In this document: piece by piece, positions 55,172 through 63,854 of the stretch
Position numbering within the stretch: position 1 is the stretch's first letter
Layout: each line of letters opens with the position of its first letter
Assembly: GCF_030504545.1 (NCBI RefSeq)
Contig: NZ_JAUKWP010000002.1
Coordinates: forward strand, 129,573-193,572
Source: Lactobacillus sp. YT155
GTDB lineage: Bacteria > Bacillota > Bacilli > Lactobacillales > Lactobacillaceae
Direction of reading: 5' to 3'
DNA length: 64,000 bases
Notes under the pieces: generated by a model
Seen by the model: only the letters and a program-made list of their open reading frames with translations
What the model was told of the DNA's origin: nothing
Databases searched by the model: none
Made by a program: the position numbers and the translations under genes

Positions 55172-56413
55172 ATGGATAAAAAAGTAGTTTCACTTAAGCG
55201 ATTAATCCCTGGATTAATCATTGGACCAGCTAGTTGGCTCGGACCATATATTGTAATGAATAGTTTGTTTTTACCTGCATTAATTCAACACTTAGATGCA
55301 GCAAATAAAATTCAATTAGTTGCCCTTTTCTCAACTTGTGGAATGATTGTCGCAGCAATTTCAAATATGATTGCTGGAGCATTATCAGATAAAACCCACT
55401 CACGATTTGGTCAACGTACACCTTGGTTAGTTGGAGGATCTTTTGCCTTCATGCTTGCTATGATTGGTGCTTCAATGGCTCCAAACATTGCTTTGCTCTT
55501 AGTAGCTTGGATGATTGGACAAGCAGCCTTGAACTTCATCGTTGCTCCCATGGTCGCTTGGATTGACTTAGCACCAAAGGACAGTCGAGGAACTGCATCA
55601 TCTGCTTACGGTGGATTAGGAATGGCTTTAGGAAATAATGCTTTCAACGTTGTTGGTGCATTATTCTTAGGACAATTCCGTTTAGGTTTTGTTATCTTCG
55701 GAATTATCACTTTTGTTGGTACTCTTATTGCAGCATTTATTGTACACGAACCATCTAACTTAACTGATTCGAGCGCATCTGCCGAGAAGAAAGAAAAAGT
55801 TAAATTAACTTTCAAAGATGCCAAAGCAATCTTCCCTAGTTGGCATGTTGGACGCGATTATTATCTAGCTCTTATTGGTAAAATTTTCCAAGGTGTTGGT
55901 AACTTTGCGGTTACTGGTTATATTCTTTACATCATGACTGACTTCCTTCACAGAGGTGATCAGACACAATCATCAATTCAATTAATTAATATCATTATGT
56001 TAGTATTTGGAATTTTGATGGGATTTGTCGCTGGACCAATTTCAGATAAATTCAAAGTTCTAAAATATCCAGTTGCCTTTTCAACAATTTTCCTTGCCTT
56101 TGGAGCCTTGATGTTATTCTTATTTAGAAATAATACTGGTATCATCATCTACGCTTTTGCAGCAGGACTAGGAATGGGAATTTGGAATTCACTAGATAAT
56201 CTATTGAATCTAGAAGTTATTCCTGACGAAAATCGAGTTGCTTTCTTCTTAGGTGTTTATAACTTAGGAAATACAGTTACTCAAGCTATCGCTCCAATTC
56301 TTGCAGCAGCAGTTATTTCTTGGTTTGGTTTCTCAGCAATTTTCATCGTCTCATTTGTCTTTGCTTTAGTTGGTGGAATTGCAATCTTAGGAATCAAATC
56401 AGTTAAACGATAA
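55172..56413 (+). CDS. MFS transporter, probable oligosaccharide carrier
   Basis: The 413 residues form twelve membrane helices. The loop between helices 2 and 3 reads GALSDKTHSRFGQRTPWLVGG, a sugar/SLC45-like MFS motif, and the second half has GPISDKFK. Placement directly after the beta-xylosidase suggests import of xylobiose or related oligosaccharides. Start ATG 55172 has AAGGAG upstream. No terminator is obvious before the next promoter at 56423. Confidence 0.82.
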   Translation: MDKKVVSLKRLIPGLIIGPASWLGPYIVMNSLFLPALIQHLDAANKIQLVALFSTCGMIVAAISNMIAGALSDKTHSRFGQRTPWLVGGSFAFMLAMIGASMAPNIALLLVAWMIGQAALNFIVAPMVAWIDLAPKDSRGTASSAYGGLGMALGNNAFNVVGALFLGQFRLGFVIFGIITFVGTLIAAFIVHEPSNLTDSSASAEKKEKVKLTFKDAKAIFPSWHVGRDYYLALIGKIFQGVGNFAVTGYILYIMTDFLHRGDQTQSSIQLINIIMLVFGILMGFVAGPISDKFKVLKYPVAFSTIFLAFGALMLFLFRNNTGIIIYAFAAGLGMGIWNSLDNLLNLEVIPDENRVAFFLGVYNLGNTVTQAIAPILAAAVISWFGFSAIFIVSFVFALVGGIAILGIKSVKR

Positions 56414-56422
56414 ATAAAATTA

Positions 56423-56451
56423 TTGACTTTAAAAAAAGTTTTAACTATACT
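56423..56451 (+). promoter_or_regulatory. Promoter of the leader peptide and TrpXYZ-like genes
   Basis: TTGACT and TATACT are separated by exactly 17 bases, close to the sigma-A consensus. Transcription should start near 56458, about 26 bases before the leader ORF. Confidence 0.8.
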
Positions 56452-56483
56452 TTGAAACACTAAGTACAAAAGGAGAAGTTGTT

Positions 56484-56537
56484 ATGCAAAATCAAATGCT
56501 ACAAATAGTTAACAATCGTTGGCAAAGCCCACACTAA
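56484..56537 (+). CDS. 17-residue leader peptide with one Trp codon
   Basis: The ORF reads MQNQMLQIVNNRWQSPH and stops at TAA (56535-56537). AGGAG lies eight bases before the ATG, a strong ribosome binding site. The Trp codon (56520-56522) is five codons from the stop, and the next bases after the stop are the first arm of the attenuator. The W and the following S-P-H end recall sensing peptides such as TnaC (Trp, later Pro at the end), but homology is not claimed. Too short for normal gene finding; supported by context. Confidence 0.8.
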   Translation: MQNQMLQIVNNRWQSPH

Positions 56538-56654
56538 CCGTGTTGGCTGATTTTGCGTAACTCAAAATTACCCACACGGAAAAATTTCTGTGTGGGTATT
56601 TCTTTGTCTTAAAAAGCAATACCCGTCTAAACAATGATGGATATTGCTTTTTTT
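56538..56654 (+). promoter_or_regulatory. Transcription attenuator controlling the TrpX-like gene
   Basis: Five segments give competing hairpins. 1:2 pairs 56538-56546 with 56571-56579, with an inner ATTTTG/CAAAAT stem. 2:3 pairs 56569-56579 with 56588-56598 (TACCCACACGG with its partner, eleven pairs). 3:4 pairs GGGTATT 56594-56600 with AATACCC 56618-56624. 4:5 is the terminator: AAAAAGCAATA 56611-56621 with TATTGCTTTTT 56642-56652, plus five inner pairs. Segment 1 starts one base after the leader stop codon. Confidence 0.85.
56611..56654 (+). terminator. Attenuator terminator before the TrpX-like gene
   Basis: The eleven-pair outer stem AAAAAGCAATA/TATTGCTTTTT, an inner CCGTC/GATGG stem and seven T make a strong intrinsic terminator 50 bases upstream of the first structural gene. 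Confidence 0.9.
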
Positions 56655-56704
56655 GTATACAAAATTAGCCATTCACATAATCACTAAAAATTTAGGAGGA
56701 AAAT

Positions 56705-57697
56705 ATGAAAAGATTATACGGTGTTATTTCAATTATTCTATTATTTCTAGTAGTCGCTTTCTTCAAAGAAACTACTACTAGTCAAAAAAACAAAATTCCT
56801 CATGTAGGAATTCTACAATTAATGAGCCACCCAGCCTTGGATGAAATCCATCGAGGAATTGTCGATGAACTAAAAGCCAACGGCTATGAAGATGGTAAAA
56901 ATATAAAAATCAAATTATTCAACGGTCAAGGTGATCAAAGCAACTTGAATACTATGAGCAATCAATTGATTCAAGATAAATCAGACGTTGTTGTCGGCAT
57001 CGCTACTCCGTCAGCTCAAGCACTAGCCAATGCCACTAAGAAAACTCCCATCGTTTTAAGTGGCGTTACCGATCCTAAAGGATCTGGACTAGTTGCCGAT
57101 AATCAACATCCTGGAAATAACGTGACTGGAGTTTCTGATCAAGCACCAATTAAGCAACAGTTTGAATTAGTTACACAGATTCTTCCCAAACTTCATGATA
57201 TTGGAATTATCTACACTTCTAGTGACCCTTCAGCTACTCTACAAATGAAACAATTCAAAAAAATTGCCGAGAAAAATGGCATTAAAGTTCACTTAGCAAG
57301 TATCAGTTCCTTAAATGACTTGACGCAAGTTACAAAGTCACTAATACCTCAAGTTCAGGCAATCTACATTCCGACCGACAATACTGTTGCCAGTGGTTTA
57401 AATAACATCAAAGAATTAACCATGCAAGCAAAAATTCCAGTTTTCCCAGCAGCAGAAACAATGATGAAAGATGGTGGACTTGCAACAATTGGTCTCAGTC
57501 AATATGAAATTGGTCGGCAATCAGGAAAAATGATCGTTGCTATTCTTAAACATCATAAAGCCCCCAAAAATACGCCCATCAAATTCATTAGAAAAGGAAA
57601 ACTAATTCTCAATTTGAAACAAGCTCAATTATTAAATATCAAATTCTCAAATTCATTACTTGAAGAAGCTAAGAAAAGGGGGGAAATTTTAAAATGA
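56705..57697 (+). CDS. trpX: ABC transporter substrate-binding protein, TrpX-like
   Basis: Extracellular binding protein of the PF04392 family; streptococcal relatives are assigned to tryptophan uptake (TrpX). The 330 residues start with a hydrophobic helix (MKRLYGVISIILLFLVVAFF) and then VGILQLMSHPALDEIHRGI, VGIATPSAQALANAT and GVTDPKGSGLV. There is no lipobox cysteine, so it is probably held by an uncleaved N-terminal helix. ATG 56705 follows AGGAGG. Tryptophan specificity is inferred from the family and the Trp codon in the leader. Confidence 0.85.
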   Translation: MKRLYGVISIILLFLVVAFFKETTTSQKNKIPHVGILQLMSHPALDEIHRGIVDELKANGYEDGKNIKIKLFNGQGDQSNLNTMSNQLIQDKSDVVVGIATPSAQALANATKKTPIVLSGVTDPKGSGLVADNQHPGNNVTGVSDQAPIKQQFELVTQILPKLHDIGIIYTSSDPSATLQMKQFKKIAEKNGIKVHLASISSLNDLTQVTKSLIPQVQAIYIPTDNTVASGLNNIKELTMQAKIPVFPAAETMMKDGGLATIGLSQYEIGRQSGKMIVAILKHHKAPKNTPIKFIRKGKLILNLKQAQLLNIKFSNSLLEEAKKRGEILK

Positions 57698-58572
57698 ATA
57701 TTATCGTTTCTACTATTGGTCAAGGTCTCATCTGGAGCTTACTTGCAATTGGTTTATTTATAACTTTTCGGATTCTTGGCTTCCCAGATATGACTGTCGA
57801 AGGCAGTTTTCCATTAGGTGCTGTAATTTCAGCGATTGCCCTTCATAATGGTTATTCAATTGGTTTCGCTATTCTTTTAGCATTTATCGGTGGAACAATT
57901 GCTGGTCTTGCAACAGCCGTATTATATACAAAGTTTAAAATTCCGATTCTTCTAGCAGGAATTTTAGTTATGACCGCCTTATATTCAGTTAATTTAAGAA
58001 TTTTAGGTAAAGCTAACCTTTCCCTACTCAATCAAAAAACTATTTTTCAATTAGTAAATAACTTACCAGCAGAATTCAGCTCAATAGTGGTAGGCATAAT
58101 TTTTATAACTGTGGTCCTTATTCTCTTAGGAATATTCTTCAATACCGAATTAGGCCAAGCACTTATTGCCACTGGTGATAATGAAACCATGGCAAAATCT
58201 CTAGGAATCTCTACTGACAATATGAAAATTCTTGGGCTAATGCTTGCTAATGGACTAGTTGCTCTAACCGGTTCATTAGTAACTCAACAAAGTGGCTACG
58301 CTGATATCTCAATGGGAATTGGCGTAATTGTCATTGGATTAGCAGCAATCATTATTGGTGAAGTTATTTTCGGTGAATTATCGTTAACTAATCGAATTGT
58401 TTCAATTGTGGTTGGTAGCATTATCTATCGTCTGATTTTGCTGGTTGTTTTACAACTCGGCTTTAATCCCGATGACTTAAAACTTTTATCAGCGATAATT
58501 TTGGCAATTTGTCTATCAATGCCAACTTTCCGTGATAAAACCAAACAAGTGTTGAAAAGAGGTGTCAAATAA
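57694..58572 (+). CDS. trpY: ABC transporter permease, TrpY-like
   Basis: The 292 residues have eight to nine membrane helices and the BPD_transp_2 (LivH/YufPQ-like) pattern: FRILGFPDMTVEGSFPLGA and AKSLGISTDNMKILGLMLANG. It overlaps the binding-protein gene by four bases (ATGA). It forms the membrane channel of the same importer. Confidence 0.87.
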   Translation: MNIIVSTIGQGLIWSLLAIGLFITFRILGFPDMTVEGSFPLGAVISAIALHNGYSIGFAILLAFIGGTIAGLATAVLYTKFKIPILLAGILVMTALYSVNLRILGKANLSLLNQKTIFQLVNNLPAEFSSIVVGIIFITVVLILLGIFFNTELGQALIATGDNETMAKSLGISTDNMKILGLMLANGLVALTGSLVTQQSGYADISMGIGVIVIGLAAIIIGEVIFGELSLTNRIVSIVVGSIIYRLILLVVLQLGFNPDDLKLLSAIILAICLSMPTFRDKTKQVLKRGVK

Positions 58573-59324
58573 TGACCAGTTTAAAAATAAACAATGTATC
58601 CAAAGTAATTAATGATGCCAGTGAACAAACCACTATTTTAAAACCCACTTCAGTTGAAATTAATGACCAAGATTTCGTAGTAGTTCTAGGAACTAATGGT
58701 GCTGGTAAATCAACTTTCTTCAATTTAATTACTGGTGATCTAATGCCTACCACTGGTTCAATCTACTTAAACGAACACAAACTAACTACTCAAAAAAGAG
58801 AACGAAGAGCCAAATATATTAGCCAGGTTTTTCAAGATCCAAAATTGGGCACTGCGCCACGTATGACTGTTGCCGAGAATCTTCTCTTAGCTGAGCGACG
58901 AGGTTTATCGCGACGACTCTTTCCACGAAAATTAAAAACAAGAATTGCTTATTTTAAAGACATTGTTGCTGACCTCCCCAATGATATTGGTCTAAAATTG
59001 AATACAGCTACCGAAAAATTATCTGGTGGTCAACGTCAAACTTTGAGTTTCTTAATGTCAATTATTAAAAAGCCAGACTTGTTATTACTAGATGAACATA
59101 CTTCAGCTTTAGATCCACAGACCAGCAATAGTCTAATGAAATTCGCAGATGCTACTATTAAAGAGAAAAAAATTACTTGTTTGATGATTACTCATGATTT
59201 AGAAACAGCTCTTAATTACGGTAATCGTATATTGATTTTCAATAATGGACAAATCGTTTCTGATATCGATAAAAATAAACAACCGAATTTAACAAAAGAC
59301 GATCTATTGAAATATTTTGACTAA
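58572..59324 (+). CDS. trpZ: ABC transporter ATP-binding protein, TrpZ-like
   Basis: The 250-residue ATPase has Walker A GTNGAGKST, signature LSGGQRQTLSF, Walker B LLLLDEHTSALDP (E-H in place of the more common E-P) and the switch His in ITHDLE. It overlaps the permease stop by one base, so the three genes are translationally coupled. Confidence 0.9.
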   Translation: MTSLKINNVSKVINDASEQTTILKPTSVEINDQDFVVVLGTNGAGKSTFFNLITGDLMPTTGSIYLNEHKLTTQKRERRAKYISQVFQDPKLGTAPRMTVAENLLLAERRGLSRRLFPRKLKTRIAYFKDIVADLPNDIGLKLNTATEKLSGGQRQTLSFLMSIIKKPDLLLLDEHTSALDPQTSNSLMKFADATIKEKKITCLMITHDLETALNYGNRILIFNNGQIVSDIDKNKQPNLTKDDLLKYFD

Positions 59325-59326
59325 AT

Positions 59327-59361
59327 AAAAAAGCTACTTTCAAATGAAAGTAGCTTTTTTG
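59327..59361. terminator. Bidirectional terminator between trpZ and ptsI
   Basis: AAAAAAGCTACTTTC, AAAT and GAAAGTAGCTTTTTT form a fifteen-pair stem serving both convergent units. Confidence 0.92.
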
Positions 59362-59362
59362 A

Positions 59363-61090
59363 TTATTTATTTTTCATAAATTCTTCTACTAATTTGATGT
59401 TATCTTCATTAGTTAATGATTCATTAATTGCTTTTTCTACTAGTGGTTCCAATTCTTTAGTGTCAAGTTTCTTCATTAAACTTCTTACTTTAAGAACTGA
59501 TGTGGCACTCATTGAGAATTCATCAAGTCCCATACCAACTAGTAATGGTGACATAACTGGATCTCCAGCAGCTTCACCACACATACCTGTCCATTTGCCC
59601 TCTTTATGAGAAGCATCAATAACATTCTTAATCAAACGTAGGATTGATGGATTGTATGGTTGATATAGATATGAAACATGTTCATTACCACGATCGGCAG
59701 CCATTGTATATTGGATCAAGTCATTTGTACCGATACTGAAGAAATCAACTACTTTAGCAAATTGGTCAGCCAATACTGCTGCTGCAGGAATTTCAATCAT
59801 CATACCAACTTGAATATCATCAGAAACTTTGGTTCCTTCTTTAACAAGTTTTTGTTTTTCTTCTTCAAAGATTGCTTTAGCATCCTTAAATTCTTGGATA
59901 GTAGCAATCATTGGGAACATAATTCTCAACTTACCAAATGCTGAAGCACGTAGTAAAGCTCTTAATTGTGTTCTGAAAATATCTTGTTTGTCCAAACTGA
60001 TACGAATAGCACGGTAACCTAAGAAAGGATTCATTTCTTCAGGAAGTGGCATATATGGAAGATGTTTATCTCCACCAATATCCATTGTTCTAACAACAAC
60101 AGGTTTGCCGTTCATTCCTTCTAATACAGCTTTATAAGCTTCAAATTGGCTTTCTTCATCAGGTAATTCTGGTGAATCCATATATAAGAATTCAGTTCTG
60201 TACAAACCAATACCTTCTGCTCCATTAGCAACTACTCCATCTAAATCTTTAGGAGTACCAATGTTAGCAGCAATATCGAAATGTTTGCCATCAGCAGTTA
60301 CACTGACTTCATTCTTAAGTTTTTCCCATTCTGCTTTTTGAGCAGCAAAATCGGCAGCCATCTTTTTGTATTTAGCTTGGTCATCATCTGTTGGGTCAAC
60401 GATTAAATCACCGTTATTACCATCAATGATTAAGGTTTGTCCTTCAGAAACTTCTTTAGTAACAACATTAGTTCCTACGATAGCAGGAATTTCTAATGAA
60501 CGAGCCATGATAGCTGAATGGGCAGTTCTACCACCAATATCAGTTACAAAACCAAGCACATATTTTTTATTAAGTTGAGCTGTATCACTAGGTGTCAAAT
60601 CTTCAGCAACAATGATAACTTCTTCATCAATCAATGCTGGGTTTGGAAGTGTTACGCCTAATAAATGACTCATAACTCTTTTTGATACATCACGTACATC
60701 AGCAGCACGTTCTTGCATGTATGGGTTATCAGTCATTGATTCAAAAATAGTAATAAATTGTTTTGAGACTTCATCCAAAGCTTGCTCAGCATTAATGGAA
60801 TCATCTTTCACTTTTTGTTCAACAGCTCCAGTGAATTCTGGATCAGCCAAAATCAACTTGTGTGCGTCGAAAACTTGTGCTTCTTCTTCACCAAGTGATT
60901 GAGCTGCCTTGTCACGGATATTTGTAAGTTCAGAATCTGATACGTCTAAGGCATTCTTTAATTTGGCAACTTCACCATCAACATCATCAACCTTACCAGG
61001 TTCAAATGATAGATCTGGTTGCACCAACAAATAAGCCTTCGCCGTAGCAATTCCATCACTAGCAGCGATTCCACTAATTGTTTTAGTCAT
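59363..61090 (-). CDS. ptsI: Phosphoenolpyruvate-protein phosphotransferase (Enzyme I)
   Basis: First enzyme of the PTS: transfers phosphate from PEP to HPr. The 575 residues have the HPr-binding domain, the phosphorylated His in [13 protein letters not shown] (about 190), the PEP-binding barrel with [10 protein letters not shown] and [16 protein letters not shown], and the late MCGEAAGD cysteine. It starts inside the last codon of ptsH (one-base overlap). Confidence 0.98.
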   Translation of the reverse strand: MTKTISGIAASDGIATAKAYLLVQPDLSFEPGKVDDVDGEVAKLKNALDVSDSELTNIRDKAAQSLGEEEAQVFDAHKLILADPEFTGAVEQKVKDDSINAEQALDEVSKQFITIFESMTDNPYMQERAADVRDVSKRVMSHLLGVTLPNPALIDEEVIIVAEDLTPSDTAQLNKKYVLGFVTDIGGRTAHSAIMARSLEIPAIVGTNVVTKEVSEGQTLIIDGNNGDLIVDPTDDDQAKYKKMAADFAAQKAEWEKLKNEVSVTADGKHFDIAANIGTPKDLDGVVANGAEGIGLYRTEFLYMDSPELPDEESQFEAYKAVLEGMNGKPVVVRTMDIGGDKHLPYMPLPEEMNPFLGYRAIRISLDKQDIFRTQLRALLRASAFGKLRIMFPMIATIQEFKDAKAIFEEEKQKLVKEGTKVSDDIQVGMMIEIPAAAVLADQFAKVVDFFSIGTNDLIQYTMAADRGNEHVSYLYQPYNPSILRLIKNVIDASHKEGKWTGMCGEAAGDPVMSPLLVGMGLDEFSMSATSVLKVRSLMKKLDTKELEPLVEKAINESLTNEDNIKLVEEFMKNK

Positions 61091-61356
61091 TATTCAGTTA
61101 ATCCCTCTTTGCTCATTGTTTCTGTAATTGTAGCCATTGCGTCAGCAGCGTCATCACCTTCAGCAGTGATTGTAACGTCTGAACCTTGACCTACACCAAG
61201 TGACATAACACCCATGATAGATTTCAAGTTTACTGATTTACCGTTAAATTCTAAGTTAATATCTGAGCTGAATTTGCTTGCAGCTTGTACTAATAAAGTA
61301 GCTGGACGTGCATGAATTCCAGATTCAGCAACGATGTGAAATTGTTTGTTTTCCAT
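61090..61356 (-). CDS. ptsH: Phosphocarrier protein HPr
   Basis: Small PTS carrier of 88 residues. His15 in SGIHARPAT takes phosphate from Enzyme I; Ser46 in [11 protein letters not shown] is the regulatory site for HprK (encoded at 2941-3888), which turns HPr into the CcpA co-repressor. GTGAGGT lies nine bases before ATG 61356. Confidence 0.98.
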   Translation of the reverse strand: MENKQFHIVAESGIHARPATLLVQAASKFSSDINLEFNGKSVNLKSIMGVMSLGVGQGSDVTITAEGDDAADAMATITETMSKEGLTE

Positions 61357-61430
61357 AGTGTAAATACCTCACTAAATTTTTATTTATATGTGGAAAAAGA
61401 AAGCCTAAGAACTTTCAATATTCAGTTAAA

Positions 61431-61459
61431 AGCCTATCATTTTTTTTAGGTTTGGACAA
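61431..61459 (-). promoter_or_regulatory. Probable ptsHI promoter
   Basis: On the minus strand TTGTCC and TAGGCT are separated by 17 bases, with TGA before the -10. It lies 75 bases upstream of ptsH. The gap 61357-61655 holds this promoter and that of divergent clpE. Between them CTCGTTTTTCAA (61467-61478) and TTGAAAACGAG (61528-61538) form an inverted repeat of unknown role. Confidence 0.5.
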
Positions 61460-61565
61460 GTTTTTTCTCGTTTTTCAAATTCCGTCTAACCGCTTGTCTC
61501 TCAACGGATTATGATTGTGAAATTATCTTGAAAACGAGCAATTTGTTTTCAGAAAACTCCAAGTC

Positions 61566-61592
61566 TTAGCACTTGCATTACCCGAGTGCTAA
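61566..61592 (+). promoter_or_regulatory. CIRCE element (HrcA operator) on the clpE promoter
   Basis: TTAGCACTT, nine bases, and GAGTGCTAA match the CIRCE consensus TTAGCACTC-N9-GAGTGCTAA with one mismatch. It covers the -35 of the clpE promoter. Confidence 0.93.
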
Positions 61593-61601
61593 TTGTATAA
61601 T
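61573..61601 (+). promoter_or_regulatory. clpE promoter
   Basis: TTGCAT and TATAAT are 17 bases apart, with TG just before the -10. The -35 lies inside the CIRCE, so HrcA binding would exclude RNA polymerase. Confidence 0.8.
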
Positions 61602-61655
61602 ATCCTCGTATCCTAGCCAATGGATATAAATAATTTATGAAAGGCAGGGACGTGT

Positions 61656-63824
61656 ATGCTTTGTCAAAATTGTAATCGAAGAGAAGCTACAATCCATCTC
61701 TACACTAGCGTTAGTGGACAACGCACTGAAGTAAACCTTTGCCAAAATTGTTATCAAGAATTACGTAACCAACAAGATAACATAAATAATAATCCTTTTG
61801 AAATGAATGAATTTGGTAATTTATTTAACAGTTCCTTTAATAGTAACAATCAAAATGCTGGAGAGGAATTTCTCCGTGCTCAGCCACAAGGACCAACCGG
61901 TGGTAATTTTGGAAATAATGGTGGCTCAATCCTCAGCCAGTATGGTGTTGATTTAACTCAACAGGCCAAAGACGGAAAAATTGATCCTGTGATTGGTCGT
62001 GACAGTGAAATCGAACGTGTCATTGAAATATTAAACCGTAGAACCAAGAACAATCCGGTATTAATCGGTGAAGCTGGTGTTGGTAAAACAGCGGTTGTTG
62101 AAGGATTGGCTCAAAAAATTGTTGACGGACAAGTTCCCGAGAAACTTTTAGATAAAAAAGTCGTTCGGCTTGATGTTGTATCTCTTGTTCAAGGAACCGG
62201 AGTTCGTGGTGAATTTGAAAAGAGAATGCAAGAATTAATGACTGAATTGCAACAAAAAGAAAACAATACAATCTTATTCATCGACGAAATTCACGAAATC
62301 GTTGGTGCTGGAAATGCCGAAGGTGGTATGGATGCAGGTAACGTTTTGAAACCTGCCCTAGCCCGTGGCGACTTACAATTAGTTGGTGCCACTACCTTAA
62401 ACGAATTTAGAACCATTGAAAAAGACTCCGCATTAGCAAGACGTCTTCAACCAGTTCAAGTCAATGAACCTTCAGTTGAAGAAACAATCAAAATTTTAAA
62501 TGGTTTGAAACCAAAATATGAAGCTTACCATAATGTAAAATACACCGCTGCTGCAATTACTGCTGCCGCAACTTTATCTGATCGTTACATTTCTGATCGT
62601 TTCTTACCAGATAAAGCAATCGACCTTCTAGATGAAGCTGGTTCAAAGAAGAATTTAACTATCGCGCCAGTTGATTCGAAAGAATTGGACAACAAAATCA
62701 GCGAAGCTGAACATAATAAGAAAATGGCTTTGGACAATGAAGATTATGAAAAAGCTGCTTATTATCGTGACAAAGTAAAACAATATACTGACATGCGTGA
62801 TAACAAGTTGCCTGATTCAAATGAATCAGCAACTGTCTCTGAAAAGAACATCGAGGATATCGTTGAAGCAAAAACTAAGATTCCTGTCGGTGATCTTAAA
62901 GCTAATGAACAAGCTCAATTGAAGAATCTCGAACCAAACTTGAAACACAACGTTATTGGTCAAGATGAAGCCGTTTCAGAAGTTTCTAAGGCAATCAGAA
63001 GAAACAGAATTGGTTTCAACAAGTCTGGACGCCCTATTGGATCATTCCTCTTCGTTGGACCAACCGGTGTTGGTAAAACCGAATTAGCTAAACAATTAGC
63101 ACAACAATTATTTGGTTCAACCGATTCGATGATTCGTTTCGACATGTCTGAATACATGGAGAAACACAGTGTCTCCAAACTTATCGGTTCACCTCCTGGA
63201 TATGTAGGTTACGAAGAGGCTGGTCAATTAACTGAACAAGTTCGTCGTAATCCATACAGTTTGATTTTGTTAGACGAAATTGAAAAAGCTCATCCAGATG
63301 TAATGCACATGTTCTTACAAATTCTTGATGATGGTCGTTTGACTGATTCTCAAGGTAGAACAGTTAGCTTCAAGGATACAATTATCATCATGACATCAAA
63401 TGCTGGTCAAGGAGAAGTTGAAGCTAGCGTTGGTTTTGATGCTGAAAGTAAAGCTGCAACTCGTTCAGTCTTGGATAAGTTGACCAATTATTTCAAACCA
63501 GAATTCTTAAACAGATTCGATGGAATAGTTGAGTTCAAAGCTTTATCAAAAGAAAACTTACTATCAATTGTCGACTTGATGTTAAATGACACCAACAAGA
63601 TGATACAAGATAAAGGATTGCATGTTGATGTAACTAAAGATGCTAAAGAAAAACTAGTAGATTTAGGATACGACCCATCAATGGGAGCCCGTCCATTACG
63701 TCGTGTCATCCAAGAACAAATTGAAGATAAAGTTGCTGATTATTATCTAAATAATCCTAACGACAAGAATCTTGAAGCTGTTCTAAGAGAAGACAAAATT
63801 GTTATTAAGAATAAAGATAAATAA
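61656..63824 (+). CDS. clpE: ATP-dependent Clp protease ATPase subunit ClpE
   Basis: Hsp100 unfoldase for ClpP in heat and protein-damage stress. The 722 residues have an N-terminal zinc finger (CQNC and CQNC, 3-32) specific to ClpE, a Gly/Asn-rich linker, the first AAA domain (GEAGVGKTA), a UVR-containing middle region ([17 protein letters not shown]) and the second AAA domain (GPTGVGKTE) with sensor-2 GARPLRR. ATG 61656 follows AAGGCAGGGA. The CIRCE points to HrcA control; no CtsR repeat was seen. Confidence 0.97.
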   Translation: MLCQNCNRREATIHLYTSVSGQRTEVNLCQNCYQELRNQQDNINNNPFEMNEFGNLFNSSFNSNNQNAGEEFLRAQPQGPTGGNFGNNGGSILSQYGVDLTQQAKDGKIDPVIGRDSEIERVIEILNRRTKNNPVLIGEAGVGKTAVVEGLAQKIVDGQVPEKLLDKKVVRLDVVSLVQGTGVRGEFEKRMQELMTELQQKENNTILFIDEIHEIVGAGNAEGGMDAGNVLKPALARGDLQLVGATTLNEFRTIEKDSALARRLQPVQVNEPSVEETIKILNGLKPKYEAYHNVKYTAAAITAAATLSDRYISDRFLPDKAIDLLDEAGSKKNLTIAPVDSKELDNKISEAEHNKKMALDNEDYEKAAYYRDKVKQYTDMRDNKLPDSNESATVSEKNIEDIVEAKTKIPVGDLKANEQAQLKNLEPNLKHNVIGQDEAVSEVSKAIRRNRIGFNKSGRPIGSFLFVGPTGVGKTELAKQLAQQLFGSTDSMIRFDMSEYMEKHSVSKLIGSPPGYVGYEEAGQLTEQVRRNPYSLILLDEIEKAHPDVMHMFLQILDDGRLTDSQGRTVSFKDTIIIMTSNAGQGEVEASVGFDAESKAATRSVLDKLTNYFKPEFLNRFDGIVEFKALSKENLLSIVDLMLNDTNKMIQDKGLHVDVTKDAKEKLVDLGYDPSMGARPLRRVIQEQIEDKVADYYLNNPNDKNLEAVLREDKIVIKNKDK

Positions 63825-63854
63825 AAAAGCTAGCCATAATGGCTAGCTTTTTTT
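63824..63854. terminator. Bidirectional terminator after clpE
   Basis: AAAAAAGCTAGCCA and TGGCTAGCTTTTTT form a fourteen-pair stem with a three-base loop; it also serves the convergent partial gene. Confidence 0.92.

Noticed and set aside
56548..56570. TTTGCGTAA in the leader of the TrpX-like gene resembles the competence motif
   Set aside because: It is on the coding strand but lies after the leader ORF, in the loop of the attenuator hairpin 1:2, lacks the ATTWA extension, and the gene is not a competence gene.
56414..56704. T-box riboswitch before the TrpX-like gene
   Set aside because: No T-box sequence (AGGGTGGNACCGCG type) or stem I; the leader ORF and hairpins explain the region.
61357..61655. 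CtsR operator before clpE
   Set aside because: No tandem GGTCAAA-like heptads were found on either strand; only the CIRCE is convincing.
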